Of a stretch of 64,000 nt of DNA, positions 1 to 8,646 are shown one piece after another (within the stretch, counting starts at the first letter, position 1; each line of letters begins with the position of its first letter). The notes beneath the pieces are model-generated. The model was not told where the DNA came from. It searched no databases and saw only the letters and a list, made by a program, of their open reading frames with translations. A program made the position numbers and the translations under genes. The stretch comes from Rugamonas rivuli. Lineage in GTDB: Bacteria > Pseudomonadota > Gammaproteobacteria > Burkholderiales > Burkholderiaceae_D. Location: NCBI RefSeq assembly GCF_009380165.1, contig NZ_WHUF01000003.1:558001-622000 (forward strand), written 5' to 3'.

Positions 1-518
1 AGGGCCTGGACCTGTCGGCCAACTGGAAAGACAACTTCAGCTTCGGTAAGCTGGAAGCCAACCTGAACGGTACCTACATGGATACCTTCGACCAGACCAG
101 CCCAGGCGGCGACGTCTCGCACAAGGTCGGCACCATCGTCGACGGCGCCGGCAATCCGGTGATCGGCGCGCAAAACGGCGGCGTGATCCTGCGTTGGAAA
201 CACCAGCTGGCCGGTACCTGGAGCAAAGGCCCATGGTCGACCACCCTGGTGCAGAACTATCGCAGCGGCTACCAGGTTGGCCACGACCTGAACGACAACA
301 AAGTGTTCATCTCGTCGGAAGCCACCTACGATGCCAACGTCACCTGGCGCGGCATCAAGAACCTGACGCTGGCCCTGGGCATCAAGAACCTGTTCGACAA
401 GAAGCCTGACCCGATTGGCACCGCAGTCACCAATCAGTTCCAGTCCGGCTACGACATCAACCAGTACGATCCACGTGGCCGCTTGGTCTACGTGACCGCT
501 GGCTACAAGTTCAAGTAA
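1..518 (+). CDS. TonB-dependent receptor, C-terminal part (partial, runs in from the left edge)
   Basis: The reading frame is open from base 3 and ends at a TAA at 516-518. The visible part is about 171 residues of alternating hydrophobic and polar strands ending in YVTAGYKFK, a terminal aromatic beta-strand typical of outer-membrane barrels. The stretch around NLTLALGIKNLFDKKPDP matches the conserved penultimate strand of TonB-dependent receptors. The plug domain and substrate clues lie outside the window, so the ligand is unknown. A strong hairpin with a T-run follows directly, so this is the last gene of its transcript. Confidence 0.85.
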   Translation, partial: GLDLSANWKDNFSFGKLEANLNGTYMDTFDQTSPGGDVSHKVGTIVDGAGNPVIGAQNGGVILRWKHQLAGTWSKGPWSTTLVQNYRSGYQVGHDLNDNKVFISSEATYDANVTWRGIKNLTLALGIKNLFDKKPDPIGTAVTNQFQSGYDINQYDPRGRLVYVTAGYKFK

Positions 519-538
519 GCCTTTGCTTTGAAATGAAG

Positions 539-598
539 ACGCCCCGTGTGCGCATGCGACGCTCAAGATCGTCGCACGGCCACACGGGCGTTTTTTTT
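539..598 (+). terminator. Rho-independent terminator after the TonB receptor gene
   Basis: The arms GCCCCGTGTG (541-550) and CACACGGGCG (581-590) pair with an inner GCGAC/GTCGC stem and are followed by eight T. The T-run is on the plus strand, so it ends the receptor transcript. The converging corA gene ends at 600. A similar long-armed terminator lies at 22587-22641. Confidence 0.85.
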
Positions 599-599
599 G

Positions 600-1568
600 C
601 TACAGCCAGCCGGCCTTCTTGAAGCGCCGGTGCAGGTACAGGCACACGCCCACCATCACCGACAGCGCGAACGGATAGCCGTACTTCCATTCCAGCTCCG
701 GCATGACCTTGAAGTTCATCCCCCACACGCCGGCAAACGCGGTGCAGATCGCGAAGATCGCCGCCCACGCCGCCAGCCGCTTGTTCACTTCGCTTTCCTC
801 GATCGCCACCATCGACAGATTGACCTGGATCGCCGTGGCGATGGTGTCGCGTATCGTGTCGAGCGCGGAACTGATGCGGTGCAAATGGTCGTGCACGTCG
901 CGGAAGTATTCCTGCGTATCCTGGCACATGGCCGGCACGCGGCCGCCGTGCAAGCGCCCCACCGCTTCCATCAGCGGCGACACGACGTGGCGCACGATCG
1001 TCACCTTGCGCTTGAGTTCGTACAAGCGCTGGATGTTGTCGCGCTGCCGGCCCTGGCTGAAGATCAGCTCTTCGATTTTTTCCAGCTCGGTTTCCAGCAT
1101 GTCCAGCACCGGGAAGTAGCGGTCCACCACCGCATCCATCAGCGCATACAGCACGAAGGCCGGGCCCAGACGCAGCATGTGCGGTTCCTTCTCGGCACGC
1201 GCGCGCACGCCGAGGAAACCCTGCTGGCTGCCGCCGTCGCGCGCCGACAGCACGTAACTGTCGCCGACGAAGATGTCGACCTCGCCGATGGCGATATCGT
1301 TGTCGCGGCACTCGATGGTCTTCACCACCACGAACAGCGAATCGCCGTACTCCTCGATCTTGGGCCGCTGGTGGCCGCGCCGCGCATCCTCCACCGCCAG
1401 CTCGTGCAGGCCGAATTCCTGCTGCATGATGGACAGCTCGTCCGGCTGGGCGTCGCGCAACGCGACCCAGACAAAGGTCTCCGGCTTCTCGATGTAGTCG
1501 CTGATCTCTTCGACCGGAATGTCCGCCAGCTTCTGGCCGTCCTGATAGGCCACGCAATTAATCAACAT
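600..1568 (-). CDS. corA: CorA-family magnesium/cobalt transporter
   Basis: Encodes 322 residues, the usual CorA size. The long N-terminal cytoplasmic part is followed by two membrane segments near the C-terminus. The family signature GMN is present at residues 283-285 at the end of the first membrane helix, within GVWGMNF. CorA forms a pentameric inner-membrane channel for Mg2+ and other divalent cations. The start ATG at 1568 has GGAAACAGT just upstream as ribosome binding site. The gene lies downstream of ntrC but is separated from it by a terminator, so it is probably transcribed alone. Confidence 0.93.
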   Translation of the reverse strand: MLINCVAYQDGQKLADIPVEEISDYIEKPETFVWVALRDAQPDELSIMQQEFGLHELAVEDARRGHQRPKIEEYGDSLFVVVKTIECRDNDIAIGEVDIFVGDSYVLSARDGGSQQGFLGVRARAEKEPHMLRLGPAFVLYALMDAVVDRYFPVLDMLETELEKIEELIFSQGRQRDNIQRLYELKRKVTIVRHVVSPLMEAVGRLHGGRVPAMCQDTQEYFRDVHDHLHRISSALDTIRDTIATAIQVNLSMVAIEESEVNKRLAAWAAIFAICTAFAGVWGMNFKVMPELEWKYGYPFALSVMVGVCLYLHRRFKKAGWL

Positions 1569-1579
1569 ACTGTTTCCAT

Positions 1580-1615
1580 AAAAAAAAAGCCCTTGGCTTC
1601 ATCAGCCAAGAGCTT
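1580..1615 (-). terminator. Rho-independent terminator after ntrC
   Basis: On the minus strand the arms CTTGGCT and AGCCAAG enclose a four-base loop, are flanked by AAGC/GCTT, and are followed by a run of T (A-run at 1580-1588 on the plus strand). It separates ntrC from corA, whose start lies 12 bases further on. Confidence 0.85.
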
Positions 1616-1641
1616 ACCTCAAACCGGCGCCGGCGCCGGGA

Positions 1642-3141
1642 TCAATCGTCCTTGGCGCCGTCGATGCCGAGTTCGGCGATCTTGCGGGTGATGGTGTTGC
1701 GGCCTATGCCCAGGCGCACCGCCGCGTCGTTCTTGCGGCCGTGCGTGTGCTTGAGCGCCGTGCGTATCAGCGCCGATTCGAACTGCCGTCCCAGCACCGC
1801 CATCACTTCCTGCTGGCCGCCGCTGAGCATGGTGGCGGCCTGCGCCTCCAGCAGTCCCAGCCACGCATCCGGCGAACCGGCCGGCGCATGATGGCCCGCT
1901 TCCGGCACCGGTATCGCCGTCACCGTGCCGTGATGCTGCACCGGCGCGTAGTGCTCGGCCGGCGCCGGCGCGTTGGCGCCGCTGCCCTGCTCCTGCGTCA
2001 GCTCCAGCGGCAAGTCCTTGACCTCCACCGTCTGCCCCGGCGCCATCACCGTGATCCAGTTGCACAGGTTTTCCAACTGGCGCACATTGCCCGGCAAATC
2101 CAGGCCGCTGAGGAACTGCAAGGTGGCGTCGCTCATGCGCTTGGCCTCCACGCCCAGCTGCTTGGCGCTCTGCACCAGGAAGTGGCGCACCAAAATAGGG
2201 ATGTCCTCGCGCCGCTCCCTCAAACTGGGCAGGCGCAAACGGATCACGTTGAGGCGGTGATACAAGTCCTCGCGGAACAAGCCTTCGCGCACGCGCTGTT
2301 CGAGGTTCTGGTGGGTGGCGGTAATCACGCGCACATTGGCCTTGAGCGGCTGGTGGCCGCCGACGCGGTAGAAGTGGCCGTCCGACAGCACGCGCAGGAG
2401 GCGCGTCTGCAAATCGAACGGCATGTCGCCGATCTCGTCGAGGAACAAGGTGCCGTTCTCGGCCTGCTCGAAGCGGCCGCGGCGCGTGGTCTGCGCGCCG
2501 GTGAAGGCGCCGCGCTCGTGGCCGAACAATTCGGATTCCAGCAAGTCCTTCGGAATCGCCGCCGTGTTCAGCGCGATGAAGGGCTGCGATGCGCGCGGAC
2601 TGTGCTTGTGCAGCGCGCGCGCCACCAGCTCCTTGCCCGAGCCCGATTCGCCGGTGATCAGCACCGTCACATTCGATTGCGACAGGCGGCCGATGGCGCG
2701 GAACACTTCCTGCATCGCCGGCGCCTGGCCGAGGATTTCCGGGGTTTCCGACGGGCCCGATTCAACGCTGGTCTCGCGCAGGCTCTCGTCCAGCGCGCGG
2801 CGGATCAGCTCGACAGCCTTGTCGATGTCGAACGGCTTGGCCAGGTATTCGAAGGCGCCGCCCTGGAAGGCCGCGACGGCGGAATCCAGGTCGGAGAAGG
2901 CGGTGATGATGATGACCGGCAGGCCGGGGAAGCGCGACTTCACCAGTTGCAGCAGGTCGAGGCCGGAGTCGCCCGGCATGCGGATGTCGGACACCAGCAC
3001 TTGCGGTGTCTCGAACTCCAGCGCGGCGATGGCGTCGCGCGCGTTGGCAAAACTCTTGGTGGCCAGGTTTTCCCGGGCCAGCGCTTTTTCCAGTACCCAG
3101 CGGATCGATTCGTCGTCGTCTACTATCCAGATTGGCTTCAT
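1642..3141 (-). CDS. ntrC: Nitrogen regulation response regulator NtrC (NR-I)
   Basis: Encodes 499 residues in the classic three-domain order. The receiver domain (1-120) has the phospho-acceptor Asp52 in DIRMPG and the Lys of AKPFD. The sigma-54 AAA+ domain has Walker A GESGSGKE (164-171) and the sigma-54 contact loop GAFTGA (211-216). A Fis-type helix-turn-helix (RKNDAAVRLGIGRNTITRK) lies at the C-terminus. Phosphorylated NtrC activates sigma-54 promoters of nitrogen assimilation genes. I chose ATG at 3141 because MKPIWIVDDD is the normal family start; an in-frame TTG at 3174 would add 11 unrelated residues. It lies 69 bases downstream of ntrB. Confidence 0.95.
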   Translation of the reverse strand: MKPIWIVDDDESIRWVLEKALARENLATKSFANARDAIAALEFETPQVLVSDIRMPGDSGLDLLQLVKSRFPGLPVIIITAFSDLDSAVAAFQGGAFEYLAKPFDIDKAVELIRRALDESLRETSVESGPSETPEILGQAPAMQEVFRAIGRLSQSNVTVLITGESGSGKELVARALHKHSPRASQPFIALNTAAIPKDLLESELFGHERGAFTGAQTTRRGRFEQAENGTLFLDEIGDMPFDLQTRLLRVLSDGHFYRVGGHQPLKANVRVITATHQNLEQRVREGLFREDLYHRLNVIRLRLPSLRERREDIPILVRHFLVQSAKQLGVEAKRMSDATLQFLSGLDLPGNVRQLENLCNWITVMAPGQTVEVKDLPLELTQEQGSGANAPAPAEHYAPVQHHGTVTAIPVPEAGHHAPAGSPDAWLGLLEAQAATMLSGGQQEVMAVLGRQFESALIRTALKHTHGRKNDAAVRLGIGRNTITRKIAELGIDGAKDD

Positions 3142-3210
3142 GTGTTGTGTGTATCCCGCAATATGGATCGTCAATCAAGGGACTCGGTATCCGCCCCTGC
3201 CTGCCTGGGC

Positions 3211-4308
3211 TTATGGCAGCGGCAGCAGGATGCGGAAATCCGTATATCCAGGCCGGCTCTCGCACTCGATCACGCCCATGTGCTGTTGCACGAAGGTTTG
3301 CGCTAGGGTCAAGCCCAGGCCGCTGCCGCCTTCCCTGCCCGACACCAAGGGGTAGAAAATCCGGTCGCGGATCTGGGGTGCGATGCCCGGTCCATTGTCA
3401 ATGATATGCAAGTCTAATGCCAGCCCGTAACGGACCTTGGCCAAGGTGACTTGCCGGGCTACGCGCGTCTTGAAAACGATCTCCGCATCGCCGTTATCGA
3501 TGCGGCTGGCGAGCGCCTGCGCCGCGTTGTGGGCGATGTTGAGCACGGTCTGGATCAGCTGCTCCTTGTCGCCGCGGAACTCGGGTATCGAGGCGTCGTA
3601 ATCGCGCAAGATCGTCAGGCCGGACGGGAACTCGGCCAGCATCAGGCTGCGCACGCGCTCCAGCACTTCGTGGATGTTGACGTCGCCGACGATGTGCGGC
3701 CGGCGGTGCGGCGCCAGCAGGCGGTCGACCAGTGTTTGCAGCCGGTCGGCTTCCTTGATGATGACCTGGGTGTACTCGCGCAGCTGGCCCGCGTGCAGCG
3801 CTGGCAGCTCCATCTCCAGCAGCTGCGCGGCGCCGCGTATGCCGCCCAGCGGATTCTTGATTTCGTGCGCCAGGTTGCGGATCAGCTCCTTGTTGACCTG
3901 GCTCTGGTCGAGGATGCGCTCCTCGCGGTCCAGCTTGAGGTGCTGCAGGTGCTCGCGCAGCTCGATCAGGATATGGCCTGCCGGCTCGTCCAGCACCGAG
4001 ACGATGCTGTGCACGTGCAGCGCATCGCGTCCGGCCCGCTCCAGCATCAAGTCCTGGCGCAGGTCGGAGAACTTGTGCTCGCGCGCCTGGCTGCAGATGT
4101 TGTCGAGCTCGCCCGGGTTGAGGAATTGCGCGCTCAGCGTCTGGCGCGACAGCGCCTTGAGCGAGCTTTCCAGCAGATTTTCTGCGGCGGCGTTGGCGTA
4201 GACGATCTGGCCGTCGGCGTCCAGCAGCACCACGGCCGAGGCCAGCAGTTCCAGCCCCGCCAGCGAAGGCAGGCTGTGCCGGCCGGCTTGCTTACTGACT
4301 AAAGTCAT
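3211..4308 (-). CDS. ntrB: Nitrogen regulation sensor histidine kinase NtrB (NR-II)
   Basis: Encodes 365 residues. A PAS-like sensor region (about 18-120) is followed by the phospho-acceptor box RNLAHEIKNPLGG with His148, and then the ATPase motifs (HNAAQAL as N-box, DNGPGI as G1, GGSGLGL as G2). There is no membrane segment, as expected for the soluble NtrB that is controlled by PII. It phosphorylates NtrC under nitrogen limitation. The start overlaps the stop of the upstream DUF4124 gene as ATGA, and no Shine-Dalgarno is visible, so translation is probably coupled to that gene. Confidence 0.95.
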   Translation of the reverse strand: MTLVSKQAGRHSLPSLAGLELLASAVVLLDADGQIVYANAAAENLLESSLKALSRQTLSAQFLNPGELDNICSQAREHKFSDLRQDLMLERAGRDALHVHSIVSVLDEPAGHILIELREHLQHLKLDREERILDQSQVNKELIRNLAHEIKNPLGGIRGAAQLLEMELPALHAGQLREYTQVIIKEADRLQTLVDRLLAPHRRPHIVGDVNIHEVLERVRSLMLAEFPSGLTILRDYDASIPEFRGDKEQLIQTVLNIAHNAAQALASRIDNGDAEIVFKTRVARQVTLAKVRYGLALDLHIIDNGPGIAPQIRDRIFYPLVSGREGGSGLGLTLAQTFVQQHMGVIECESRPGYTDFRILLPLP

Positions 4309-4805
4309 CGGATATTCGCGATCTCACGTTTTAAGGCTTCCACATTTTTTTCCGAGCGGCTGATGTTGTCGCGCATGCCGGCCACCCGTTCCTGGTACTT
4401 GGCGTAGTTGCGTTCATCGCCGCGCCGTTCCGGCTCGCCGTTGTTGAACTCCTTGCGCAACTCGGCCAGCTTCTGCGTTTCGGTTCTCAGCTCGTCCTCC
4501 AGGATGCCGCGGCGGTCGGCGTCGCGGGCCCGCTGCTCGGCGCTGTCCACGCGGGGAAAATCCCCCGGCGTGCTGACCGGCGCCGGCACGCCGGGGACGC
4601 GCGCGGGCGTGCCCTGGCGGCGCGGCGGCGCCGGCACCACGGTGCCCGGCAAGTCCATCGCCTTGCAGTAGCTACCGCGGTTGATATCGGTGTACTCGAT
4701 GCTGCCGTTGGGCGTGGTGCACTTGTAGATCTGTGCCTGGGCGGCCGAGCAGCCCAGCAGTGCAAGCAACACCGGCAGCGCGCATCTTTTGAAACGAGTT
4801 GTCAT
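4305..4805 (-). CDS. DUF4124-domain secreted protein between glnA and ntrB
   Basis: Encodes 166 residues with an N-terminal signal peptide ending near AAQAQ. It then has the DUF4124 pattern QIYKCTTPNGSIEYTD with two Cys (KCTT and SYCK). A Pro-rich middle leads to a charged, probably coiled-coil C-terminal half rich in Glu, Arg and Lys. The product is probably periplasmic; the function of the family is unknown. The gene sits between glnA and ntrB and overlaps ntrB by four bases, so it is cotranscribed and probably translationally coupled with ntrB. Confidence 0.85.
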   Translation of the reverse strand: MTTRFKRCALPVLLALLGCSAAQAQIYKCTTPNGSIEYTDINRGSYCKAMDLPGTVVPAPPRRQGTPARVPGVPAPVSTPGDFPRVDSAEQRARDADRRGILEDELRTETQKLAELRKEFNNGEPERRGDERNYAKYQERVAGMRDNISRSEKNVEALKREIANIR

Positions 4806-4854
4806 TCGTAATCCGTGGTGGAACTATCCATCCCGAATATACAACATCCAAAGA

Positions 4855-4889
4855 AAAACGCGGGGAAAGCTCTGCTCGCCCCGCGTTTT
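4855..4889 (-). terminator. Terminator after glnA
   Basis: A hairpin with arms AAAACGCGGGG and CCCCGCGTTTT (4855-4865 and 4879-4889) lies just downstream of the glnA stop and ahead of the DUF4124 gene. It probably attenuates read-through, so that glnA is made in excess over ntrBC. Confidence 0.8.
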
Positions 4890-4929
4890 GTACCGCACTA
4901 GCCGCACCGGCGTTGCCGGTGCATGGCTG

Positions 4930-6345
4930 TTACAGCGAGTAGTACATGTCGAACTCGGCAGGGTGAGTCGTCATGCGCATGCGCTGGACGTCCTGCATTT
5001 TCAGTTCGATGTAAGCGTCGATCATGGAATCGCTGAACACGCCGCCACGGGTCAGGAACTCGCGGTCTTTGTTCAGGTTGTCCAGCGCTTCTTCCAGCGA
5101 CGAGCACACGGTTGGGATCAGTGCGTCTTCTTCCGGCGGCAGGTGGTACAGATCTTTCGATGCTGCTTCGCCCGGGTGGATCTTGTTAGCGATACCGTCC
5201 AGACCAGCCATCAACAGCGCTGCGAAGCACAGGTAGACGTTGGCCAGTGGATCCGGGAAGCGGGTTTCGATACGGCGGCCCTTAGGATTGGCCACGTGTG
5301 GAATACGGATCGAAGCCGAACGGTTTTTAGCCGAGTACGCCAGTTTGACCGGTGCTTCGAAGCCTGGAACCAGACGCTTGTACGAGTTGGTGCCTGGGTT
5401 GGTGATCGCGTTCAGTGCCTTGGCGTGCTTGATGATGCCGCCGATGTAGTACAGCGCGGTGTCGGACAGGCCGGCATAGCCGTCGCCGGCGAACAGGTTG
5501 ACGCCGTCTTTCCAGATCGACTGGTGCACGTGCATACCGGAACCGTTGTCGCCAACGATAGGCTTAGGCATGAAGGTGGCGGTCTTGCCGTAGCTGTGGG
5601 CCACGTTCCAGACCACGTATTTCAGGTTCTGGGTCCAGTCGGCGCGCTCGACCAGGGTCGAGAACTTGGTGCCGATTTCGTTCTGGCCAGCGCCGGCCAC
5701 TTCGTGGTGGTGCACTTCGACCGGGATGCCCAGCGATTCCAGGATCAGGCACATTTCCGAACGCATGTCCTGGAAGCTGTCCACTGGTGGCACTGGGAAG
5801 TAGCCGCCTTTGACGGTAGGACGGTGGCCGGTATTGCCGCCTTCCAGCTTCTCGCCGGTGGTCCACGATGCTTCTTCGGAATCGATCTTGACGAAGCAGC
5901 CGGACATGTCGATCTTCCAGCGCACGCTGTCGAAGATGAAGAATTCTGGCTCTGGGCCGAAGTAGGCGGTGTCGCCCATGCCCGACGATTTCAGGTAGGC
6001 TTCAGCGCGCTTGGCGATGGAGCGTGGATCGCGGTCGTAGCCCTTGCCGTCGGCAGGCTCGATAACGTCGCACTGCATGAACAGCGTGGTCTCTTCCATG
6101 AACGGGTCGATGTTCGCGGTGTTTGGATCCGGCAGCAGTATCATGTCCGATGCTTCGATGCCTTTCCAGCCGGCGATCGAGGAACCGTCGAAGGCGTGGC
6201 CCGATTCGAACTTGTCGATGTCGAAGTGCGACACAGGCACGGTGACGTGCTGTTCTTTACCACGGGTGTCGGCGAAACGGAAATCAACGAATTTGACTTC
6301 GTTTTCCTGGACCATTTTCAGAACTTCTGCGGCTGTCATTGCCAT
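4930..6345 (-). CDS. glnA: Type I glutamine synthetase
   Basis: Encodes 471 residues, the exact length class of the bacterial GSI-beta enzyme. It makes glutamine from glutamate, ammonia and ATP as a cytoplasmic dodecamer. Visible landmarks are the N-terminal beta-grasp, the active-site segments [18 protein letters not shown] and [10 protein letters not shown], and the adenylylation site [10 protein letters not shown] with Tyr at about residue 400, so activity should be tuned by GlnE. The start has a strong AGGAG seven bases upstream. It heads the ntr block and is preceded by a sigma-54 promoter and NtrC-like boxes. Confidence 0.97.
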   Translation of the reverse strand: MAMTAAEVLKMVQENEVKFVDFRFADTRGKEQHVTVPVSHFDIDKFESGHAFDGSSIAGWKGIEASDMILLPDPNTANIDPFMEETTLFMQCDVIEPADGKGYDRDPRSIAKRAEAYLKSSGMGDTAYFGPEPEFFIFDSVRWKIDMSGCFVKIDSEEASWTTGEKLEGGNTGHRPTVKGGYFPVPPVDSFQDMRSEMCLILESLGIPVEVHHHEVAGAGQNEIGTKFSTLVERADWTQNLKYVVWNVAHSYGKTATFMPKPIVGDNGSGMHVHQSIWKDGVNLFAGDGYAGLSDTALYYIGGIIKHAKALNAITNPGTNSYKRLVPGFEAPVKLAYSAKNRSASIRIPHVANPKGRRIETRFPDPLANVYLCFAALLMAGLDGIANKIHPGEAASKDLYHLPPEEDALIPTVCSSLEEALDNLNKDREFLTRGGVFSDSMIDAYIELKMQDVQRMRMTTHPAEFDMYYSL

Positions 6346-6387
6346 GCGTATCTCCTAAAGGAATGTGGGGCTCGTGCGCTCTTGGTA

Positions 6388-6403
6388 AGCAGTATTCGTG
6401 CCA
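6388..6403 (-). promoter_or_regulatory. Sigma-54 (RpoN) promoter of glnA
   Basis: Read on the minus strand the sequence is TGGCACGAATACTGCT. It matches the -24/-12 consensus TGGCACG-N4-TTGCW except for one base (C for the first T), and GG and GC are at the correct spacing. The predicted transcript start lies about 33 bases before the glnA ATG. Confidence 0.85.
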
Positions 6404-6510
6404 GCATAAAACTCATCAGCTTATGTCGATAGCGTCTTTGAACTTGCAGGCAAATGAATCTAAAATTCGCCGTCCAGTCCAAGTGCCACAATATGAGGCA
6501 GCTCAATGCC

Positions 6511-6593
6511 GCACCAACTGAGTGCATGTTCGGGATATTGCACCGTATTTGTGCATTTTTGGAATATTTCCATAAAACGCACGGCTTTGGTGC
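6511..6593. promoter_or_regulatory. Three NtrC-type binding boxes in the glnA / rhodanese intergenic region
   Basis: Three dyads of the form GCAC-N7-GTGC occur at 6511-6525 (GCACCAACTGAGTGC), 6540-6554 (GCACCGTATTTGTGC) and 6579-6593 (GCACGGCTTTGGTGC). This is the NtrC consensus core. They lie roughly 130-215 bases upstream of the predicted glnA transcription start, a normal enhancer distance. The 311-base intergenic region 6346-6656 contains these boxes, the sigma-54 promoter, and a TATAAT at 6623-6628 that probably serves the divergent rhodanese gene. Confidence 0.75.
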
Positions 6594-6656
6594 GCCTGCC
6601 TGTGGTGCGCGTGCAGGAAGCCTATAATAAACTCAAACTTATTTCTGGAACATGAC

Positions 6657-7115
6657 ATGAGCAAAATAGACGATATTCTGGCGCTGGCGCGCAGCCGCAG
6701 CAAAGACTGGCCGTACGCGGGCGCCGTCACGCCCCAGGAAGCCTTTGAACTGATCAGCGCCGACAACGCCATCAAGCTGATCGACGTACGCACCCACGCG
6801 GAGCGCGACTGGGTCGGACGGGTGGCGATACCGGAAGCCCAACATGGTGCGGTCCAGTGGACCATCTATCCGGGCGGCGTCGCCAACCACGAGTTCATCG
6901 AGGAATTGAATTCGGTGGTGCGCAAGGACCAGGTGATTTTGTTCCTGTGCCGCTCGGGCGTGCGCTCGCGCAACGCGGCCAAGCTGGCGACCGAACACGG
7001 CTACAAGCACTGCTACGACATCCTGGAAGGCTTCGAGGGCGACAAGGACGAGCGCGGCCACCGCAAGAACGTCAACGGCTGGTGCAAGGCCGACCTGCCC
7101 TGGACCGGCGCCTAG
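6657..7115 (+). CDS. Rhodanese-like domain protein
   Basis: Encodes 152 residues forming one rhodanese domain with active-site loop CRSGVRS, Cys98 being the likely persulfide-forming residue. The upstream half carries the family motif LIDVRTHAERDWVGR. It is probably a cytoplasmic sulfurtransferase; the sulfur acceptor cannot be read from the sequence. GGAA lies six bases before the ATG, and an earlier ATG at 6652 is out of frame and stops at once. It is divergent from glnA and shares the intergenic region with the NtrC boxes, so nitrogen control is possible. Confidence 0.85.
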   Translation: MSKIDDILALARSRSKDWPYAGAVTPQEAFELISADNAIKLIDVRTHAERDWVGRVAIPEAQHGAVQWTIYPGGVANHEFIEELNSVVRKDQVILFLCRSGVRSRNAAKLATEHGYKHCYDILEGFEGDKDERGHRKNVNGWCKADLPWTGA

Positions 7116-7121
7116 CAGCCG

Positions 7122-8486
7122 CTACACCGCCACCGCCTCATCCACGGCGGGCGCCGATTCGCCCATCAGGAACTGGATACGCTTGCGCACGAACTGTATG
7201 TGGCTGCGCAAGCCGTACAAGCCGTCCGCAAACGACAGCGGGATCGACACCTGGTTGACCAGCTCTTCGATCTCGTTCAGGCGCTGCAGCTGCGCCTCGT
7301 ACACCTCCATGCGCGAACCTTCCGGCGCATCCTCCACCGCCTGCTCCACCGCGCGCAGCTGGCCATACCAGCGGTACACGCGCGAACGGATGCGCCACAC
7401 GTACAGCGGCGGCACCACCTTGGACAGCGGCAGTATCAAGGCGCCCAGCGCCACCACCACAACCCACATGCGATCAAAGAAGTTCGCCAGCCAGAACGTC
7501 ATGTAGCGCTGCAGCAGCGGCGGGCCGCTCTTGTAGTACTTGGCCGCCTCGGCATCGACCGGAATCTCGGTGTACTTGGCCGACGGGAACTGGCCCTGCT
7601 GCGAGAACCAGCCCGCGCCGCTGTGGATGCTGCTGGCCGCCTGCACGAACAGGTCGGTCAGCGCCGGATGCAGATCGTCACGCGCCACCAGTGTGGCGGT
7701 CGGGGCGATCAGGTTGTAGTCCTCGGCCGGGATGTCGCGGCCCAGGTCGACGATCCCCTGCGGCAGCACCACATGGGTCAGGAAGGGCAGCTTGCGCGCG
7801 TAGGCTTCGGCCTGGTTGAAGTTGAACAGCTTGATGCCGGGCGTTTGCAGCAGCATCTGGATCAGCGGCGCTTCCGGCGCCGAGGTGAACACCAGGCCGT
7901 CGATGCGGCCTTCCAGCAGCTCCACCGTGGCCGGCGTGTTGGCCAGCGAGAAGCGCTCGACCTCGCCCTTCTCGACGCCGTTCAGTTCCAGCACCTGGCG
8001 GAACAGGCGCGGGGCGCCGGCGCCCTTGGGGCCGTAGTTGATCTTCAAGCCTTTCAGCTGGGTCAGCTGGGTGATGGGCGGCTTGCCCTTGGTCTCGCGC
8101 AGGAACAGCCACAGCGGTTCGACAAACAGGCTGCCCAGCGAGGTCAGGCCTTCGCGTTCGGCCGCCTCCTCGTTGGTGGAGCCGCTTTGCACGAAGGCGA
8201 TGTCGACTTCGCCGGCGCGCAGGCGCTTGAGGTTTTCACCGGAGCCGGCGGACGGCACCAGCGTCACCTTGACGCCGTGCTTGGCCAGTGCGGCCGCGTA
8301 TTTTTTGCCGAATTCCTCGTAGGCGGAATTTTCCTGGCCGGTGGCCAGGCGCACCGTGCGCGGCGGCGCCGGGTCCACCAGCCAGTAAGCCAGCAGGCAG
8401 ACGCCGGCAATCAGGGCGATGGTGGGTGCGGCGGCGACAAACAAGTCCCGCACTGAGAACTGCGTGAACTTGAGGATTTTGGACAT
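7122..8486 (-). CDS. TAXI-family solute-binding protein with extra C-terminal membrane segment
   Basis: About 454 residues. An N-terminal membrane anchor (FVAAAPTIALIAGVCLLAYWL) is followed by a TAXI/TRAP-type periplasmic binding domain starting RLATGQENSAYEEFGKKYA and including VDIAFVQSG. Near residue 335 there is a second hydrophobic segment (WVVVVALGALILPLSKVV) and then a charged helical tail. Normal TAXI receptors are free periplasmic proteins; this one seems tethered at both ends. No TRAP membrane subunits are nearby. The start is uncertain: ATG at 8486, 8507 or 8519 are all possible and none has a clear Shine-Dalgarno. It converges with the rhodanese gene, six bases apart. Confidence 0.75.
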   Translation of the reverse strand: MSKILKFTQFSVRDLFVAAAPTIALIAGVCLLAYWLVDPAPPRTVRLATGQENSAYEEFGKKYAAALAKHGVKVTLVPSAGSGENLKRLRAGEVDIAFVQSGSTNEEAAEREGLTSLGSLFVEPLWLFLRETKGKPPITQLTQLKGLKINYGPKGAGAPRLFRQVLELNGVEKGEVERFSLANTPATVELLEGRIDGLVFTSAPEAPLIQMLLQTPGIKLFNFNQAEAYARKLPFLTHVVLPQGIVDLGRDIPAEDYNLIAPTATLVARDDLHPALTDLFVQAASSIHSGAGWFSQQGQFPSAKYTEIPVDAEAAKYYKSGPPLLQRYMTFWLANFFDRMWVVVVALGALILPLSKVVPPLYVWRIRSRVYRWYGQLRAVEQAVEDAPEGSRMEVYEAQLQRLNEIEELVNQVSIPLSFADGLYGLRSHIQFVRKRIQFLMGESAPAVDEAVAV

Positions 8487-8558
8487 GTGGTGGCGTATCG
8501 GTTTCATGGGCTGATACATTGCCAACAAATGAGCAACTATGCAAGGGAAACACGAGCG

Positions 8559-8644
8559 CGTCGCTCCCGCGCAGGCGGGACGGTCCGCCGATGCGGCCCA
8601 TAGAACGCTACCTCAGCATGGATCCCCGCTTGCGCGGGGACGAC
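8559..8644. repeat. REP-type palindromic repeat pair (diverged copy)
   Basis: Two GC-rich palindromic units, CTCCCGCGCAGGCGGGA (8565-8581) and CCCCGCTTGCGCGGGG (8633-8648), are arranged head to head. They resemble the tighter pair at 17294-17358. The repeat ends at the stop codon of the penicillin-binding protein gene, where it may protect the mRNA 3' end. Confidence 0.7.
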
Positions 8645-8646
8645 AT

